Shown here piece after piece: positions 1 to 8,589 of a stretch of DNA of 64,000 nucleotides; position 1 is the stretch's first letter, and every line of letters starts with the position of its first letter. The stretch covers positions 248,001-312,000 of the forward strand of contig NZ_JAFFZM010000002.1 of assembly GCF_017676345.1 (NCBI RefSeq). Direction: 5' to 3'. The notes beneath the pieces are model-generated. The model had not been told where the DNA came from. It did not search any database and worked only from the letters and a program-made list of their open reading frames with translations. Source of the DNA: Streptomyces smyrnaeus. GTDB taxonomy: Bacteria; Actinomycetota; Actinomycetes; Streptomycetales; Streptomycetaceae. The position numbers were made by a program, and so were the translations under genes.

Positions 1-1205
1 CGCTGCTGGCCCTCGGCGGGGTGCTGTGCGTGACCCGGGCGGGTGCGCCGGTGCTCTCGCTCGTCCTGACGGCTGTGCGCGGGTTGACCGCCGTCCACCG
101 GGCGCTGCTGCGCGGGCTGCTCGGCGAGGACGTACCGGCGCCGCCCGGGCCGGCCCCGTTGCGGGCGGCGACCGACGCCGCGGCCTGGCGGTGCGCGGCG
201 TACGCCGTGCTCGACGCGCCGCTCGGCGTGCTCCTCCTCGCCGTTCAGGTGCCCGTCCGGCTGTACGGGCTGGTGCTGCTGTCGTACCCGGTGTGGTTCG
301 GCGCGGTACGGCAGAACGGGCACCGCGGCCTCGAACTCACCGGCACCGTCCCGCTCGACTCCTGGCCCCGCGCACTGGCGGTGGCCGCCGCCGGGCTCGT
401 GCTGCTGGCGGCGGCCGGTTGGGCCGGGCGCCGGCTGGTGGCTCTCGTCCGGTTGCTGGCCCGCACCCTCCTGGCCCCGCCGCCCCGCGATCTGACCGGC
501 CGGGTGCAGGACCTGGAGGAGACCCGGGCCCTGGCCGTACGGGACTCCGCCGCCACGCTGCGCCGTATCGAACGCGATCTGCACGACGGAGCGCAGGCCC
601 GGCTCATCGCCCTCGCCATGGCGCTGACCCGCGCCAAGGAGGCGCTGCGCGCACCCGAGCCGTCCCCGGCGGACACCGCGAAGGCCCGGGAGCTGGTGGA
701 GCAGTCCCTCGGTACGGCCCGCACCGCGCTGGGCGAGCTGCGCGACCTCGTACGCGGTATCCACCCGCCGGTCCTGGACAAGGGCCTGGCGCCCGCCCTG
801 GCCTCCCTCCGCTCCGACATGGAGTCCCCGTCGCTGCGGGTGGAGGTGCGCTCCGCGCTGGCGGCGGGGCCGCGTCCGCCCGAGGAGGTGGAGACCCTCG
901 CCTACTTCTGCGCGGCGGAGCTGCTGACCAACGCGGCACGGCACGCCGGGGCCGACCACGTCACCCTCGACGTCCGGATCGAGGGGGAGGCCCGTAACCG
1001 CGTACTGGTGCTGGTCGTCGAGGACGACGGGCGGGGCGGGGCGGCACCCGCGCCGGCCGCGCCCGGCGGCTCGTCCGGGCTGCGCGGACTGAGCGAACGG
1101 GCGCGGACCGTGGACGGCACACTGTCCCTCGACAGTCCGCCCGGCGGACCGACCACAGCGACGGTCCGCCTGCCGTTCGCGCCCCGGGGGGAGACCAGCA
1201 CGTGA
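1..1205 (+). CDS. Sensor histidine kinase, NarL/DesK type (5' end outside window)
   Basis: Membrane histidine kinase that phosphorylates the response regulator encoded next. The frame is open to the window edge and starts inside hydrophobic sequence, so the true start lies upstream. The N-terminal part holds membrane segments (for example the VAAAGLVLLAAAGWAG stretch). A HisKA_3 dimerisation and phosphoacceptor helix follows, with the His in IERDLHDGAQARL. The C-terminal HATPase domain has an N box (ELLTNAARHA) and G boxes (EDDGRGG, GLRGL). Its stop overlaps the next start by 4 bases (GTGA), so the pair is translationally coupled. The signal is unknown. Confidence 0.9.
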   Translation, partial: LLALGGVLCVTRAGAPVLSLVLTAVRGLTAVHRALLRGLLGEDVPAPPGPAPLRAATDAAAWRCAAYAVLDAPLGVLLLAVQVPVRLYGLVLLSYPVWFGAVRQNGHRGLELTGTVPLDSWPRALAVAAAGLVLLAAAGWAGRRLVALVRLLARTLLAPPPRDLTGRVQDLEETRALAVRDSAATLRRIERDLHDGAQARLIALAMALTRAKEALRAPEPSPADTAKARELVEQSLGTARTALGELRDLVRGIHPPVLDKGLAPALASLRSDMESPSLRVEVRSALAAGPRPPEEVETLAYFCAAELLTNAARHAGADHVTLDVRIEGEARNRVLVLVVEDDGRGGAAPAPAAPGGSSGLRGLSERARTVDGTLSLDSPPGGPTTATVRLPFAPRGETST

Positions 1206-1879
1206 CGAGCCGGCCGGTACCGACACTCAAAGTGGTGATCGCGGAGGACGCCGCCGTCGTACGGGAGGGGCTGGTCGGGCTGCTCACCGACCGGGGCCTC
1301 CAGGTGGCGGCGGCGGTCGGTGACCCCCAGGCGCTGCTGGCGGCGGTGGACCGTACCCGGCCGGACGCCGTGGTGGCCGACATCCGGATGCCGCCCACGC
1401 ACCGCGACGAGGGGCTGCGCGCCGCCGCCGAACTGCGCCGCCGCCACCCGGGGCTGGGCATCCTGCTGTTCTCCCAGTACATCGAGACCAGCTATGCGCA
1501 CACTCTCCTGGCGGACGGCCCGGCCGGGATCGGTTATCTGCTCAAGGACCGCGTCCTGGACGTCGACGAGTTCGTGGAGGCGCTGCACCGGGTGGTGGGC
1601 GGGGGCACCGCGCTGGATCCGGATGTCATCTCCCGGCTGCTGCGGGCCCGCCCCACCCTGGCGGCCCTGACCCCGCGCGAGCACGAGACGCTCGCCCATA
1701 TGGCCGCGGGGCTGACCAACGCGGCCATCGCCGCGCGGATGGAGATCTCGCAGCGGGCTGTCGAGAAGCACACCGCCACGCTCTTCGACAAGCTGGAGAT
1801 CCCCCGCACCACCGCCACCCACCGCCGGGTCCAGGCGGTCCTGCGTTATCTGGAAGGCCAGGAGGGCGACCCGCCGTGA
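1202..1879 (+). CDS. LuxR/NarL-family response regulator
   Basis: DNA-binding partner of the preceding kinase, 225 aa. The receiver domain covers about residues 10-130, with the acidic patch IAEDA, the phosphoacceptor Asp in VVADIRMPP and the conserved Lys in LLKDR. A GerE-type helix-turn-helix occupies about residues 155-215 (LTPREHETLAHMAAGLTNAA then AVEKHTATLFDKL). The GTG start overlaps the kinase stop. The target regulon cannot be told from the sequence, and no neighbouring transporter or stress gene shares the operon. Confidence 0.93.
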   Translation: MTSRPVPTLKVVIAEDAAVVREGLVGLLTDRGLQVAAAVGDPQALLAAVDRTRPDAVVADIRMPPTHRDEGLRAAAELRRRHPGLGILLFSQYIETSYAHTLLADGPAGIGYLLKDRVLDVDEFVEALHRVVGGGTALDPDVISRLLRARPTLAALTPREHETLAHMAAGLTNAAIAARMEISQRAVEKHTATLFDKLEIPRTTATHRRVQAVLRYLEGQEGDPP

Positions 1880-1920
1880 CGGTGCCGCCCTCCTGACCGC
1901 TGTCTGCTCCCGCGGTGGCG

Positions 1921-3324
1921 CTACAAGAACAGCGACAGCAGCAGCAACAGCAACAGCGCGACGACGGAGATGAGCGTCTCCATCACCGACCAGGACTTGA
2001 TCGTCTGGCCGACGTTCATCCCGAAGTACTCCTTCACCAGCCAGAATCCGGCGTCGTTGACGTGGCTGAAGAAGAGCGACCCGGCTCCGACCGCGAGGAC
2101 GACCAGCGCGGTCCCGGTGGTGGACATGTCGGTGGTGAGGGGGCCGACGAGTCCGGCCGCGGAGACCGTGGCCACCGTCGCGGAACCGGTCGCGAGCCGG
2201 ATGCAGACGGCGATGATCCAGCCGAGCAGCAGCGCCGGGATCGACCAGTCCTTGGACAGGTCGAGGATCATCTGGCCGATGCCGACGTCGACCAGCGTCT
2301 GCTTGAAGCCGCCGCCCGCGCCGACGATCAGCAGGATGCCCGCGATCGGCCCGAACGAGGCGGCCACGGTGGAGGACATCCTGTCCTTGGTGAAGCCCGC
2401 GGCCCGACCGAGGGTGAACAGCGCGACCAGCACCGCCACCAGCAGCGCGATCATCGGGTCACCGACGACGTCCATGACCCGCTGCACGGTGTCCTCGGGG
2501 TCGTCGATGACGATGTCGGTGAGCGCCTTGGCGAGCATCAGCACGACGGGCAGCAGCACCGTCGCCAGTGTGGCGCCGAACGCGGGCCGCTGGTCCAGCT
2601 CGCTGGTGGCGCGCTCGGGTACGACGCCTGCCGGGGGCGTGGTGTCGACCCAGCGCGCGGCCACCTTGCCGAACAGCGGTCCGGCCACGATCAGCGTGGG
2701 GACGCCGACGACCAGGCCGAGGGCGAGCGTCACGCCCAGGTTGGCGTTCATCGCGTCGATGGCGACGAGCGGGCCGGGGTGCGGGGGGACCAGCCCGTGC
2801 ATCACGGAGAGCCCGGCCAGCGCGGGAATGCCCACGCGCATCACCGAGTAGTTGCCCCGCTTGGCCACCAGCAGGACCACCGGGATCAGCAGTACCAGCC
2901 CGACCTCGAAGAACATCGGCAGCCCGACGATGCCCGCGATCAGCGCCATCGCCCAGGGGATGCTGCGCCTGCTCGCCCTGGCCAGGATCGTGTCCACGAT
3001 CTGGTCGGCACCGCCGGAGTCGGCGAGCAGCTTGCCGAGTATGGCGCCCAGCGCGATGAGGACACCGACGCCGGCGACGGTGTCCCCCAGGCCGGTGGTG
3101 AAGCTCTCGATGGCCTTGTCGAGCGGGGCCGCCGCCACGGCACCCAGCGCGAGGGTGCCGACGGTCAGCGCCAGGAAGGCATGCAGCTTGAACCGGGTGA
3201 TGAGAACGACGATGACGGCGATGCCGACGAGGGCGGCGATCCCCAACTGGGCGTTGCCGGCGGACGTGATGGGGTCCGGTTGCTGCGACCCCGCGGCCAG
3301 CATCTCGGCACTGAGATGGCGCAC
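1921..3324 (-). CDS. gntP: Gluconate:H+ symporter, GntP family
   Basis: Gluconate permease of the cytoplasmic membrane, 467 aa, normal for GntP. Almost the whole protein is hydrophobic, with about 12 or more membrane segments. Family-like segments include GAILGKLLADSGGADQIVDT, GLVPPHPGPLVA and FFSHVNDAGFWLVKEYFGM near the C-terminus. The GTG start at 3324 is preceded by GGAAGA; an internal ATG at 3303 is the alternative. It lies 39 bases downstream of the gluconokinase gene on the same strand, so uptake and phosphorylation are one operon, divergent from gntR. Confidence 0.93.
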   Translation of the reverse strand: MRHLSAEMLAAGSQQPDPITSAGNAQLGIAALVGIAVIVVLITRFKLHAFLALTVGTLALGAVAAAPLDKAIESFTTGLGDTVAGVGVLIALGAILGKLLADSGGADQIVDTILARASRRSIPWAMALIAGIVGLPMFFEVGLVLLIPVVLLVAKRGNYSVMRVGIPALAGLSVMHGLVPPHPGPLVAIDAMNANLGVTLALGLVVGVPTLIVAGPLFGKVAARWVDTTPPAGVVPERATSELDQRPAFGATLATVLLPVVLMLAKALTDIVIDDPEDTVQRVMDVVGDPMIALLVAVLVALFTLGRAAGFTKDRMSSTVAASFGPIAGILLIVGAGGGFKQTLVDVGIGQMILDLSKDWSIPALLLGWIIAVCIRLATGSATVATVSAAGLVGPLTTDMSTTGTALVVLAVGAGSLFFSHVNDAGFWLVKEYFGMNVGQTIKSWSVMETLISVVALLLLLLLSLFL

Positions 3325-3363
3325 GGCTCTTCCTTCTTCGCGGTGGATGGGCAGGGGGAGAGG

Positions 3364-3966
3364 TCAGTGATTACTGACCGACTGGACGGTATGTGTGGGG
3401 GAGAGGGATTTCAGCCCGCCCAGGGCGCGCTCGGCGACCACCTGGGGGCCGGGGGCGACCTCCACGACGACGCCGGGCTCGTCCGGTGCCAGCGGTTCGA
3501 GGGTCGCGAACTGCGAGTCGAGCAGCGCGACCGGCATGAAGTGGCCCGCGCGCTCGGCCATCCGACGGCCGATGAGCGCCCGGTCGCCGGCCAGGTGCAC
3601 GAAGACGACGCCGGGTGCGGCGGCCCGCAGCCGGTCGCGGTAGGAGCGCTTGAGTGCCGAGCAGCTGACGACTCCGCCGTGCCCCTCGCGGCTGTGGGCC
3701 CAGGCGCCGATCGCGTCCAGCCAGGGCGCCCGGTCGGTGTCGTCGAGCGGGGTACCCGCGGACATCTTGGCCACGTTGGCCGGCGGGTGGAAGGCGTCGG
3801 CCTCGGCGTAGGGCACCCCGAGCGTATCGGCGAGCAGCCGCCCCACGGTGGTCTTGCCGGTGCCCGCCACTCCCATGACGACCACGACCGCTTCCCGGCC
3901 GGTCGTTGCACTGCGCTCATTCCGCACCGTTCTCACCGTCCTCATCGACTTCGGCGCGGAGGACAC
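3364..3966 (-). CDS. gntK: Gluconokinase
   Basis: ATP-dependent kinase that makes 6-phosphogluconate from gluconate, feeding the pentose phosphate pathway. The 200-aa protein has a P-loop MGVAGTGKTT near residue 31, then the family segments ADAFHPPANVAKMSAGTPL, DRAPWLDAI and CSALKRSYRDRLR. Position before gntP supports the role. The GTG start at 3966 has GAGG upstream; an in-frame ATG at 3945 would trim seven residues. Expression is probably controlled by the divergent GntR regulator. Confidence 0.93.
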   Translation of the reverse strand: MSSAPKSMRTVRTVRNERSATTGREAVVVVMGVAGTGKTTVGRLLADTLGVPYAEADAFHPPANVAKMSAGTPLDDTDRAPWLDAIGAWAHSREGHGGVVSCSALKRSYRDRLRAAAPGVVFVHLAGDRALIGRRMAERAGHFMPVALLDSQFATLEPLAPDEPGVVVEVAPGPQVVAERALGGLKSLSPTHTVQSVSNH

Positions 3967-4012
3967 TCAACCTCATAGGTCACACGTATTCAATAGTTGG
4001 AAACCATGTAGT

Positions 4013-4025
4013 CATACTTAATATG
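4013..4025. promoter_or_regulatory. Candidate GntR operator and divergent promoter region
   Basis: The 139-bp gap between gntK and gntR (3967-4105) is strikingly AT-rich for this genome around 3980-4030. It contains the near-palindrome CATACTTAATATG at this position. FadR-subfamily regulators usually bind short interrupted palindromes in such divergent spacers, so this is the best candidate for autoregulation and control of gntKP. Assignment is inferred from position and symmetry only. Confidence 0.45.
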
Positions 4026-4105
4026 CGTGACGAGGAGCACGTAGGCTGAGCGTCCCAGGTGCTCGCCGAGCACACGGGGAGGGGCGAAAAGGACTCGGGA
4101 GACGC

Positions 4106-4885
4106 ATGACCAGCCAGAACGACGGCGCCGGCCGGGAGGACCGCCCGCAGCGCCCGGATGGCTCGGAGCAGGGCCGGGGGGCGGGCGCGACCCGCGAGCG
4201 CGGACTGCACGGCCGGCTGCTCGCCTCGCTCGGTCCCGCGATCACGGCGGGCGAGTACCCGCCGGGCACCGTTCTGCTCACCGAAGAGCTGGCCGCCCGC
4301 TACGAGGTGTCCCGCACGGTGGCGCGGGAGGCGGTACGGGTGCTGGAGTCCATGCACCTGGTGGAGTCGCGGCGCCGGGTCGGGGTCACCGTGCTGCCCG
4401 CCGAGCAGTGGAACGTCTACGACCCGCAGGTCATCACCTGGCGGCTGGCCGGCGCCGACCGGGGCCGCCAGCTGCGCTCCCTCACGGTGCTGCGCTCGGC
4501 CGTCGAACCGGTCGCGGCCCGGCTCGCCGCCGAGCAGGCCACCCCCGAGGAGTGCGCGGCGCTGACCGAGCACGCGCTGGGCATGGTCGTCACCTCGCGC
4601 GGCGGGCAGCTCGAGAACTATCTGGTGCACGACATCGACTTCCACCGCGCCGTGCTGCGCGCCTCCCGTAACGAGATGTTCGCCCGCCTCGGCGATGTCG
4701 TCGCCGCCGTTCTCACCGGCCGCACCCAGCACGACGTCATGTTCAGCGACCCCCGCCAGGAGGCCGTCACCCTGCACGTCCAGGTGGCCGAGGCCGTCCG
4801 CGAGCGCGACGGCGCCCGCGCCGAGCGCATAATGCGGACCATCACGGAGGACGCCATGGCGGAGCTCGACGTACTGGCCCCCTAG
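4106..4885 (+). CDS. GntR-family (FadR/FCD subgroup) regulator of gluconate genes
   Basis: Transcription regulator of 259 aa. An N-terminal winged helix (about residues 30-95) carries TEELAARYEVSRTVAREAV and the wing ESRRRVGVTV. A C-terminal FCD ligand domain follows, with the likely metal and ligand residues in DIDFHRAVLRAS and in the HVQVAEAV helix. The divergent gntKP operon suggests that it responds to gluconate or 6-phosphogluconate and represses that operon. The first 30 residues are polar and disordered. The ATG is preceded by GGGAGACGC. Confidence 0.9.
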   Translation: MTSQNDGAGREDRPQRPDGSEQGRGAGATRERGLHGRLLASLGPAITAGEYPPGTVLLTEELAARYEVSRTVAREAVRVLESMHLVESRRRVGVTVLPAEQWNVYDPQVITWRLAGADRGRQLRSLTVLRSAVEPVAARLAAEQATPEECAALTEHALGMVVTSRGGQLENYLVHDIDFHRAVLRASRNEMFARLGDVVAAVLTGRTQHDVMFSDPRQEAVTLHVQVAEAVRERDGARAERIMRTITEDAMAELDVLAP

Positions 4886-4994
4886 CTGTTCGTCTCGCCG
4901 CCCCGGCCGCGAACCGTCGCTGAGGCGTTCGCACGCTGACGCTTCCGGGCCCCGCCGGGGCGCGTAGCCGGCTGCCGGTGGCGACGATGGGCTC

Positions 4995-5543
4995 ATGGCA
5001 CAGAGCGATGGGCCGGCCGGGCCGCGCAGGAAGCCGTCGGCATGGGCCTGGCCGCTGCTGGGCCCCGCCGTGGCGGTGCTGTTCGCGGCGTACTTCCTGC
5101 TGCCCGCGCGCGTGCTGGGCCCCGAGCGGCCCGCGCTGAGCTGGACGGTGTTCACGGTGGTGCTCGCCGCCATCGCCGCACTGCTGCTCAAGCACATGCG
5201 GGACGCGATGTTCGACCGGCCCGGCACGGTTGTCGCACTGGTGTCCCTCATGTGCCTGACGGTGCTGGTGTTCTCCTCGGCGTACTTCGTGATCTCGCAC
5301 GATCCGGGCGAGTTCCGCGGGCTGCGCACCCGCCTGGACGCCCTCTACTTCACGCTGCTGACCCTGGCCACCCTCAGCTACAGCGACATCGTGCCGCGCG
5401 GCCAGTCAGCGCGGCTGGTCATCGTGCTCCAGATCCTCTACACGCTGGTCTTCCTCACCGCCGCCGCGACATCCCTGACCGGCAAGCTCCGCCGCACCGC
5501 CGCCAGCCGCCCACCACGCGGCAGGGGTCCGCGGCGCGGCTGA
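4995..5543 (+). CDS. Two-TM potassium-channel-like membrane protein with altered selectivity filter
   Basis: Membrane protein of 182 aa with four hydrophobic segments, about residues 20-36, 50-66, 78-100 and 138-158. The last two flank a re-entrant pore loop, as in the Ion_trans_2 family. The expected filter TVGYGD reads T126-L-S-Y-S-D131, so both filter glycines are serines, though the surrounding architecture (ALYFTLLTLAT before, IVP after) is kept. It may be a non-selective or non-conducting relative. Its 3' end overlaps the convergent gene at 5406-5750 by 138 bases. Family call sure, K+ selectivity doubtful. Confidence 0.78.
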   Translation: MAQSDGPAGPRRKPSAWAWPLLGPAVAVLFAAYFLLPARVLGPERPALSWTVFTVVLAAIAALLLKHMRDAMFDRPGTVVALVSLMCLTVLVFSSAYFVISHDPGEFRGLRTRLDALYFTLLTLATLSYSDIVPRGQSARLVIVLQILYTLVFLTAAATSLTGKLRRTAASRPPRGRGPRRG

Positions 5544-5750
5544 GTGATGGCGGTCCACCTCCGCCAGGTCGTCCCGCAACCACTGAGGGGCCAGCGGGTA
5601 CGCCGCGTACTCCCGCGCGTGCGGCAGGCACGCCGCCACGGTCCGGCCGGGCCCCGAGTTCACATGGACGAGCGCCACCACCACGGTCTCCGGGCACCAC
5701 CGGGCGCACGGCAGGCAGTACCCGGCCCCGACGACGCCGCCGCCGCTCAC
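5406..5750 (-). CDS. Small Cys-containing protein of unknown function, coupled to upstream gene
   Basis: A 114-aa protein starting at a GTG whose bases overlap the TGA of the upstream gene (GTGA, 5747-5750). That is a classic translational coupling arrangement and decides the start. The N-terminal half has a possible metal-binding pattern (CLPCARWC, then VNSGPGRTVAACLPH), common in small Streptomyces proteins of unknown role. The C-terminal third overlaps the convergent channel gene and is low in complexity (GGGAAELAGQGCRGGGEED), so the true end is less certain. No function is assigned. Confidence 0.6.
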   Translation of the reverse strand: MSGGGVVGAGYCLPCARWCPETVVVALVHVNSGPGRTVAACLPHAREYAAYPLAPQWLRDDLAEVDRHHSAAPRTPAAWWAAGGGAAELAGQGCRGGGEEDQRVEDLEHDDQPR

Positions 5751-6151
5751 CGGGCCGCTCCGTGCCGGTGCGAGAGGGCTGCCCGGAGCCGGTGCGCATC
5801 CGTCAGCCGCTCGTACGGTACCGCCCAGTACGGCCCCGGCGGCCCGGTGCGCTCCCGCGCCGGAACCGGCAGCCAGCACGCCACCGACAGCCGCACCGCG
5901 CCGTCCCGCGCCGGAAACCCCTCACTCCCGGGAGGGACCAGCCAGTACAGCCACGAGCGGTACGGATCGCCGATGACGCCGCCGCACGCCTCACCCAGCC
6001 GCCGCACCACGCTCCACCCCGGCGCGTACGGCACCCGTACGGCGTCCCACCACACCCCGGCGGGCATGAGGGCGAACGGCGCGTGGGTGGGCGGGGACCA
6101 GGCGGTGGCCGGTTCCGGGTGGCTGCTGCTGTCGTGCGGGGCGCGCGTCAT
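5747..6151 (-). CDS. Hypothetical protein downstream of XRE regulator
   Basis: A 134-aa soluble protein. The ATG at 6151 is preceded by GGAAGG at good spacing, so I reject longer in-frame starts. It is rich in Trp, Pro and Tyr (PAGVWWDAVRVPYAPGW, SWLYWLVPPGS, PPGPYWAVPYERL) with no recognisable catalytic motif. It follows a helix-turn-helix/TPR regulator on the same strand and is coupled to the next small gene. This resembles actinobacterial arrangements of an XRE regulator with small dedicated partner genes, but its role is unknown. Confidence 0.72.
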   Translation of the reverse strand: MTRAPHDSSSHPEPATAWSPPTHAPFALMPAGVWWDAVRVPYAPGWSVVRRLGEACGGVIGDPYRSWLYWLVPPGSEGFPARDGAVRLSVACWLPVPARERTGPPGPYWAVPYERLTDAHRLRAALSHRHGAAR

Positions 6152-6286
6152 GGTCGCCTTCCGTGTCCGTCGGAGTGCGGCGCCGTGCGGGCGGTGCCGC
6201 CGTACGAGCGATGACCGTACGGTCGCGCGGCGTGTGCGCCCAGTGACGCCGGGTGCCACTTCGGCGGGCAGGTAGGACGTGGCGCC

Positions 6287-7543
6287 CTACCGCTCGATGT
6301 GCAGCCGGTCGGCGAGTTCCGTCAGCGGGGAGGTGCGGCGGCGTTCGCGGGTGTGGAGGTCTGCCACCAGGCGGCGGGCGGTGCCGTGGTAGCGCATCCA
6401 TTCCGGGGCGTCGCGCTCGGCCGTGAGCAGGGCGTGTGTGGCGGCCTCGTCCTGGTCGAGCCGGGCATGGGCGAGGGCGCGGTCCACATGGAAGCGGGCG
6501 CGCCAGGTGGGTGGGAGGGAGGCGAGGTCGGGAACGGTGCGGGCGGTGGTGAGGGCCGGTGCGCAGCGGTCCATCTCCACCTGGAAGTTGACCTTGGCCA
6601 CGGCGGTGTTGGTGGGCCCGAAGGGGGTCGCGTAGTCGAGCCGGTCCCTCCCGATCCCGGCGGCTGCGGCCGACGCCATGCGCAGCAGCTCGTCCACCCG
6701 GTCGTAGTGGCGTTCGCCCTGCCGTACGAGGGCTGTTGCCGCGCGCAGCAGCAGGATGCCCCACAGGGACAGGTCGATCGGCCGGGAGCGGAAGGTCGGC
6801 TCGATGCGGTCGGCCTGGGCGAGGGCCACCCGCTCGGCGTCCTCCAGCCGCCCCTGTTTGGTGAAGACCCAGGCTAGGGTCGCCGCGCCGATCGCCTCCA
6901 GCTGTGGGTCACCCGCGCGGCGGGCGGCGTCGGTGGCGCGCTCCATCGCGGTGAACGCGGCGTCCGGGTTGCCCAGCGCCGTCAGCGTCGTCGCCGCGAC
7001 CTGGTACGCCTCGGCGAGCACCGCGTACGCGGTGGTGCGGTCCCGGTCGCTGCTCTCGTAGGCGCGTACGGCGGCGCGCGCGTCGCGGATCAACTGGGGC
7101 AGTACGGAGCCCACTTCGCTCATCCGGCCCGCGCGGCGCGTTCCTTCGGTCGCACGCAGCGAGGCGCGCAGGGCGCCGACGGTCGGGGGTTCCTCCGGGT
7201 CCTGACGGTCCGGCTCGCCGTCCGTGTCGCCGCCCGCGCAGTCGAGCAGGTCATCGACCGGCGACACCGCCCGCCGGAGCGCGAGCACCGAGGGGGCGCT
7301 GCCGTCCGGCCGTGCCTCGAACGTGACGGGCGAACCCACCAGCACCGACAGGTCGACGTCCAGAGCCCGCGCCAACTGGTTGAGCGTCGCCATGCGCGCC
7401 GTCTGACGCCGGTTCTGCTCCAGTTTGCGCACGGTGTCGACGCAGACCTCGGCCAGTTCCGCCAGCTGTTCCTGCGTCAGTCCCCGTCGCGTTCGGAGCC
7501 GTCCGAGCCGGTCACCGATGCTGGTCTCGAACCCTTCGTGCAT
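6287..7543 (-). CDS. XRE-family transcriptional regulator with TPR-like C-terminus
   Basis: A 418-aa regulator. The N-terminal helix-turn-helix (about residues 8-65) reads RLRTRRGLTQEQLAELAEVC and continues into TVRKLEQNRR. The long C-terminal part is helical and Ala/Arg-rich with TPR-like repeats (AYQVAATTLTALGNPDAAFT, AIGAATLAWVFTKQGRLEDA). This is the layout of actinobacterial XRE-TPR regulators that sense small molecules or partner proteins. I chose the ATG at 7543; a GTG at 7552 is possible. The two following genes on the strand are probable partners or targets. Confidence 0.85.
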   Translation of the reverse strand: MHEGFETSIGDRLGRLRTRRGLTQEQLAELAEVCVDTVRKLEQNRRQTARMATLNQLARALDVDLSVLVGSPVTFEARPDGSAPSVLALRRAVSPVDDLLDCAGGDTDGEPDRQDPEEPPTVGALRASLRATEGTRRAGRMSEVGSVLPQLIRDARAAVRAYESSDRDRTTAYAVLAEAYQVAATTLTALGNPDAAFTAMERATDAARRAGDPQLEAIGAATLAWVFTKQGRLEDAERVALAQADRIEPTFRSRPIDLSLWGILLLRAATALVRQGERHYDRVDELLRMASAAAAGIGRDRLDYATPFGPTNTAVAKVNFQVEMDRCAPALTTARTVPDLASLPPTWRARFHVDRALAHARLDQDEAATHALLTAERDAPEWMRYHGTARRLVADLHTRERRRTSPLTELADRLHIER

Positions 7544-7736
7544 CGCGCACACCCCCACACGTGGACACCTCCACGCTACCGGCACCGGCCGCCGCCAGGG
7601 GGCTCCCGTTGCGGCGGACGCCCGACGCCGCGGGTGCTGTCGGACCCCCGTGCGAAGATGCGAAGCGGCCTTGCGAGCGATCGCCACGGGGATGGCCGTC
7701 CGAGCCACTGAGTCGGCTGAGTCAGGGACAGGGGCA

Positions 7737-8192
7737 ATGAGGATGCGCACCGTCACCATCACCGGTAGCCGTACGGCGGGACACCACGACCCCGCGCACT
7801 ATGCACAGCTGTTCGCCGCGTATCTGGCGCCGTTCGCGGGCGACGCGCACTTCTATCTCGGCGGCGCCCGGGGTATCGACAGCCTCGCGCTGAGGTGGCT
7901 GGCCGACGAGACCGACGCGTGGCTGACCGTCGCCGTGCCGGGCACGCTGGATCAGCAGCCGCCGGAGGCCAGACACGCCGTCAACCGTGCCTGGGACCGC
8001 CTCGCGGAGATTGTCGAGCTGGGTGCGGACCCGCTGGACGACGCCGCGTATCTGGCCCGCAACCGGTGGATGGTGGACCGCTCCGGCCTGGTGATCGGCT
8101 TCCCGGTCGGCACCAGCACCCAGTCCGGCACCTGGCAGACCCTCGACTACGCGTCGCAGCAGGGGAAGGCCCGGCTGATCGTGCCGACCTGA
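7737..8192 (+). CDS. SLOG/DprA-like Rossmann-fold protein
   Basis: A 151-aa protein with the SLOG nucleotide-binding pattern. It opens with a beta strand and Gly-Ser-Arg (TVTITGSRTAG). GGARGIDSLALRWL is the signature Gly loop plus helix, and a later strand and loop read GLVIGFPVGTSTQSGTWQT. Family relatives include YspA, DprA and LOG, which bind nucleotides or nucleotide-derived signals; the ligand here is unknown. The ATG at 7737 follows a GGGACAGGGG ribosome site. The gene stands alone, divergent from the XRE regulator. Confidence 0.72.
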   Translation: MRMRTVTITGSRTAGHHDPAHYAQLFAAYLAPFAGDAHFYLGGARGIDSLALRWLADETDAWLTVAVPGTLDQQPPEARHAVNRAWDRLAEIVELGADPLDDAAYLARNRWMVDRSGLVIGFPVGTSTQSGTWQTLDYASQQGKARLIVPT

Positions 8193-8303
8193 GGCCGTGG
8201 GGGGCGGCCCCGCGCGGGAGGCGGCCCCGCGCCGGGCGACCGCCTCCGGCCGGCGGATTGGAGCCGGGCGGTGGGGGCACTCGGGCGGTGGAGGTGAAGA
8301 GAC

Positions 8304-8471
8304 ATGGGTCCGTTGCTACTCGTTCTGCTGCTTGCGCTGATCCTGTTCGGCGCGGGGTTCGCGCTGAAGGCGCTGTGGTGGATCGCGGTGATCGTGCTCG
8401 TGCTGTGGCTGCTCGGTTTTCTGGTGCGGCCGTCGGTCGGCGGGCGGCGCGGTCGCTGGTACCGCTGGTAG
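8304..8471 (+). CDS. Small hydrophobic membrane protein
   Basis: A 55-residue protein. Two adjacent hydrophobic segments (about residues 3-20 and 23-42, e.g. WWIAVIVLVLWLLGFL) precede a basic, Trp-rich tail ending RGRWYRW. Such 'hydrophobic proteins' are conserved in streptomycetes without a known function. The start is decided by GGTGAAGAG upstream of the ATG. A strong terminator lies just downstream. Confidence 0.7.
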   Translation: MGPLLLVLLLALILFGAGFALKALWWIAVIVLVLWLLGFLVRPSVGGRRGRWYRW

Positions 8472-8504
8472 CGGTCGCCGGCACCGCTGGTAGGCGAACG
8501 TGGT

Positions 8505-8546
8505 CCCCGCCCCTTCCTCCGGGCGAGTTCGGAGGAAGGGGCGGGG
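8505..8546. terminator. Strong hairpin terminator
   Basis: Perfect 17-bp inverted repeat: CCCCGCCCCTTCCTCCG at 8505-8521 pairs with 8530-8546 around an 8-base loop. It follows the small hydrophobic gene and precedes the DinB-like gene. There is no T tract, as is usual in Streptomyces. Confidence 0.75.
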
Positions 8547-8589
8547 CGAAACATGTCCGACGTACCCAAGGGGTCGTAAGGTCGCAAAC

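Noticed and set aside
1915..3978. 687-codon plus-strand frame across gntP and gntK
   Set aside because: Its sequence is charged low-complexity (runs of Gln, Asp, His) and mirrors the codon structure of the minus-strand genes.
5042..6214. 390-codon plus-strand frame beside the channel gene
   Set aside because: Arg/Pro-rich with no start signal; overlaps a channel gene and two coupled minus-strand genes with better evidence.
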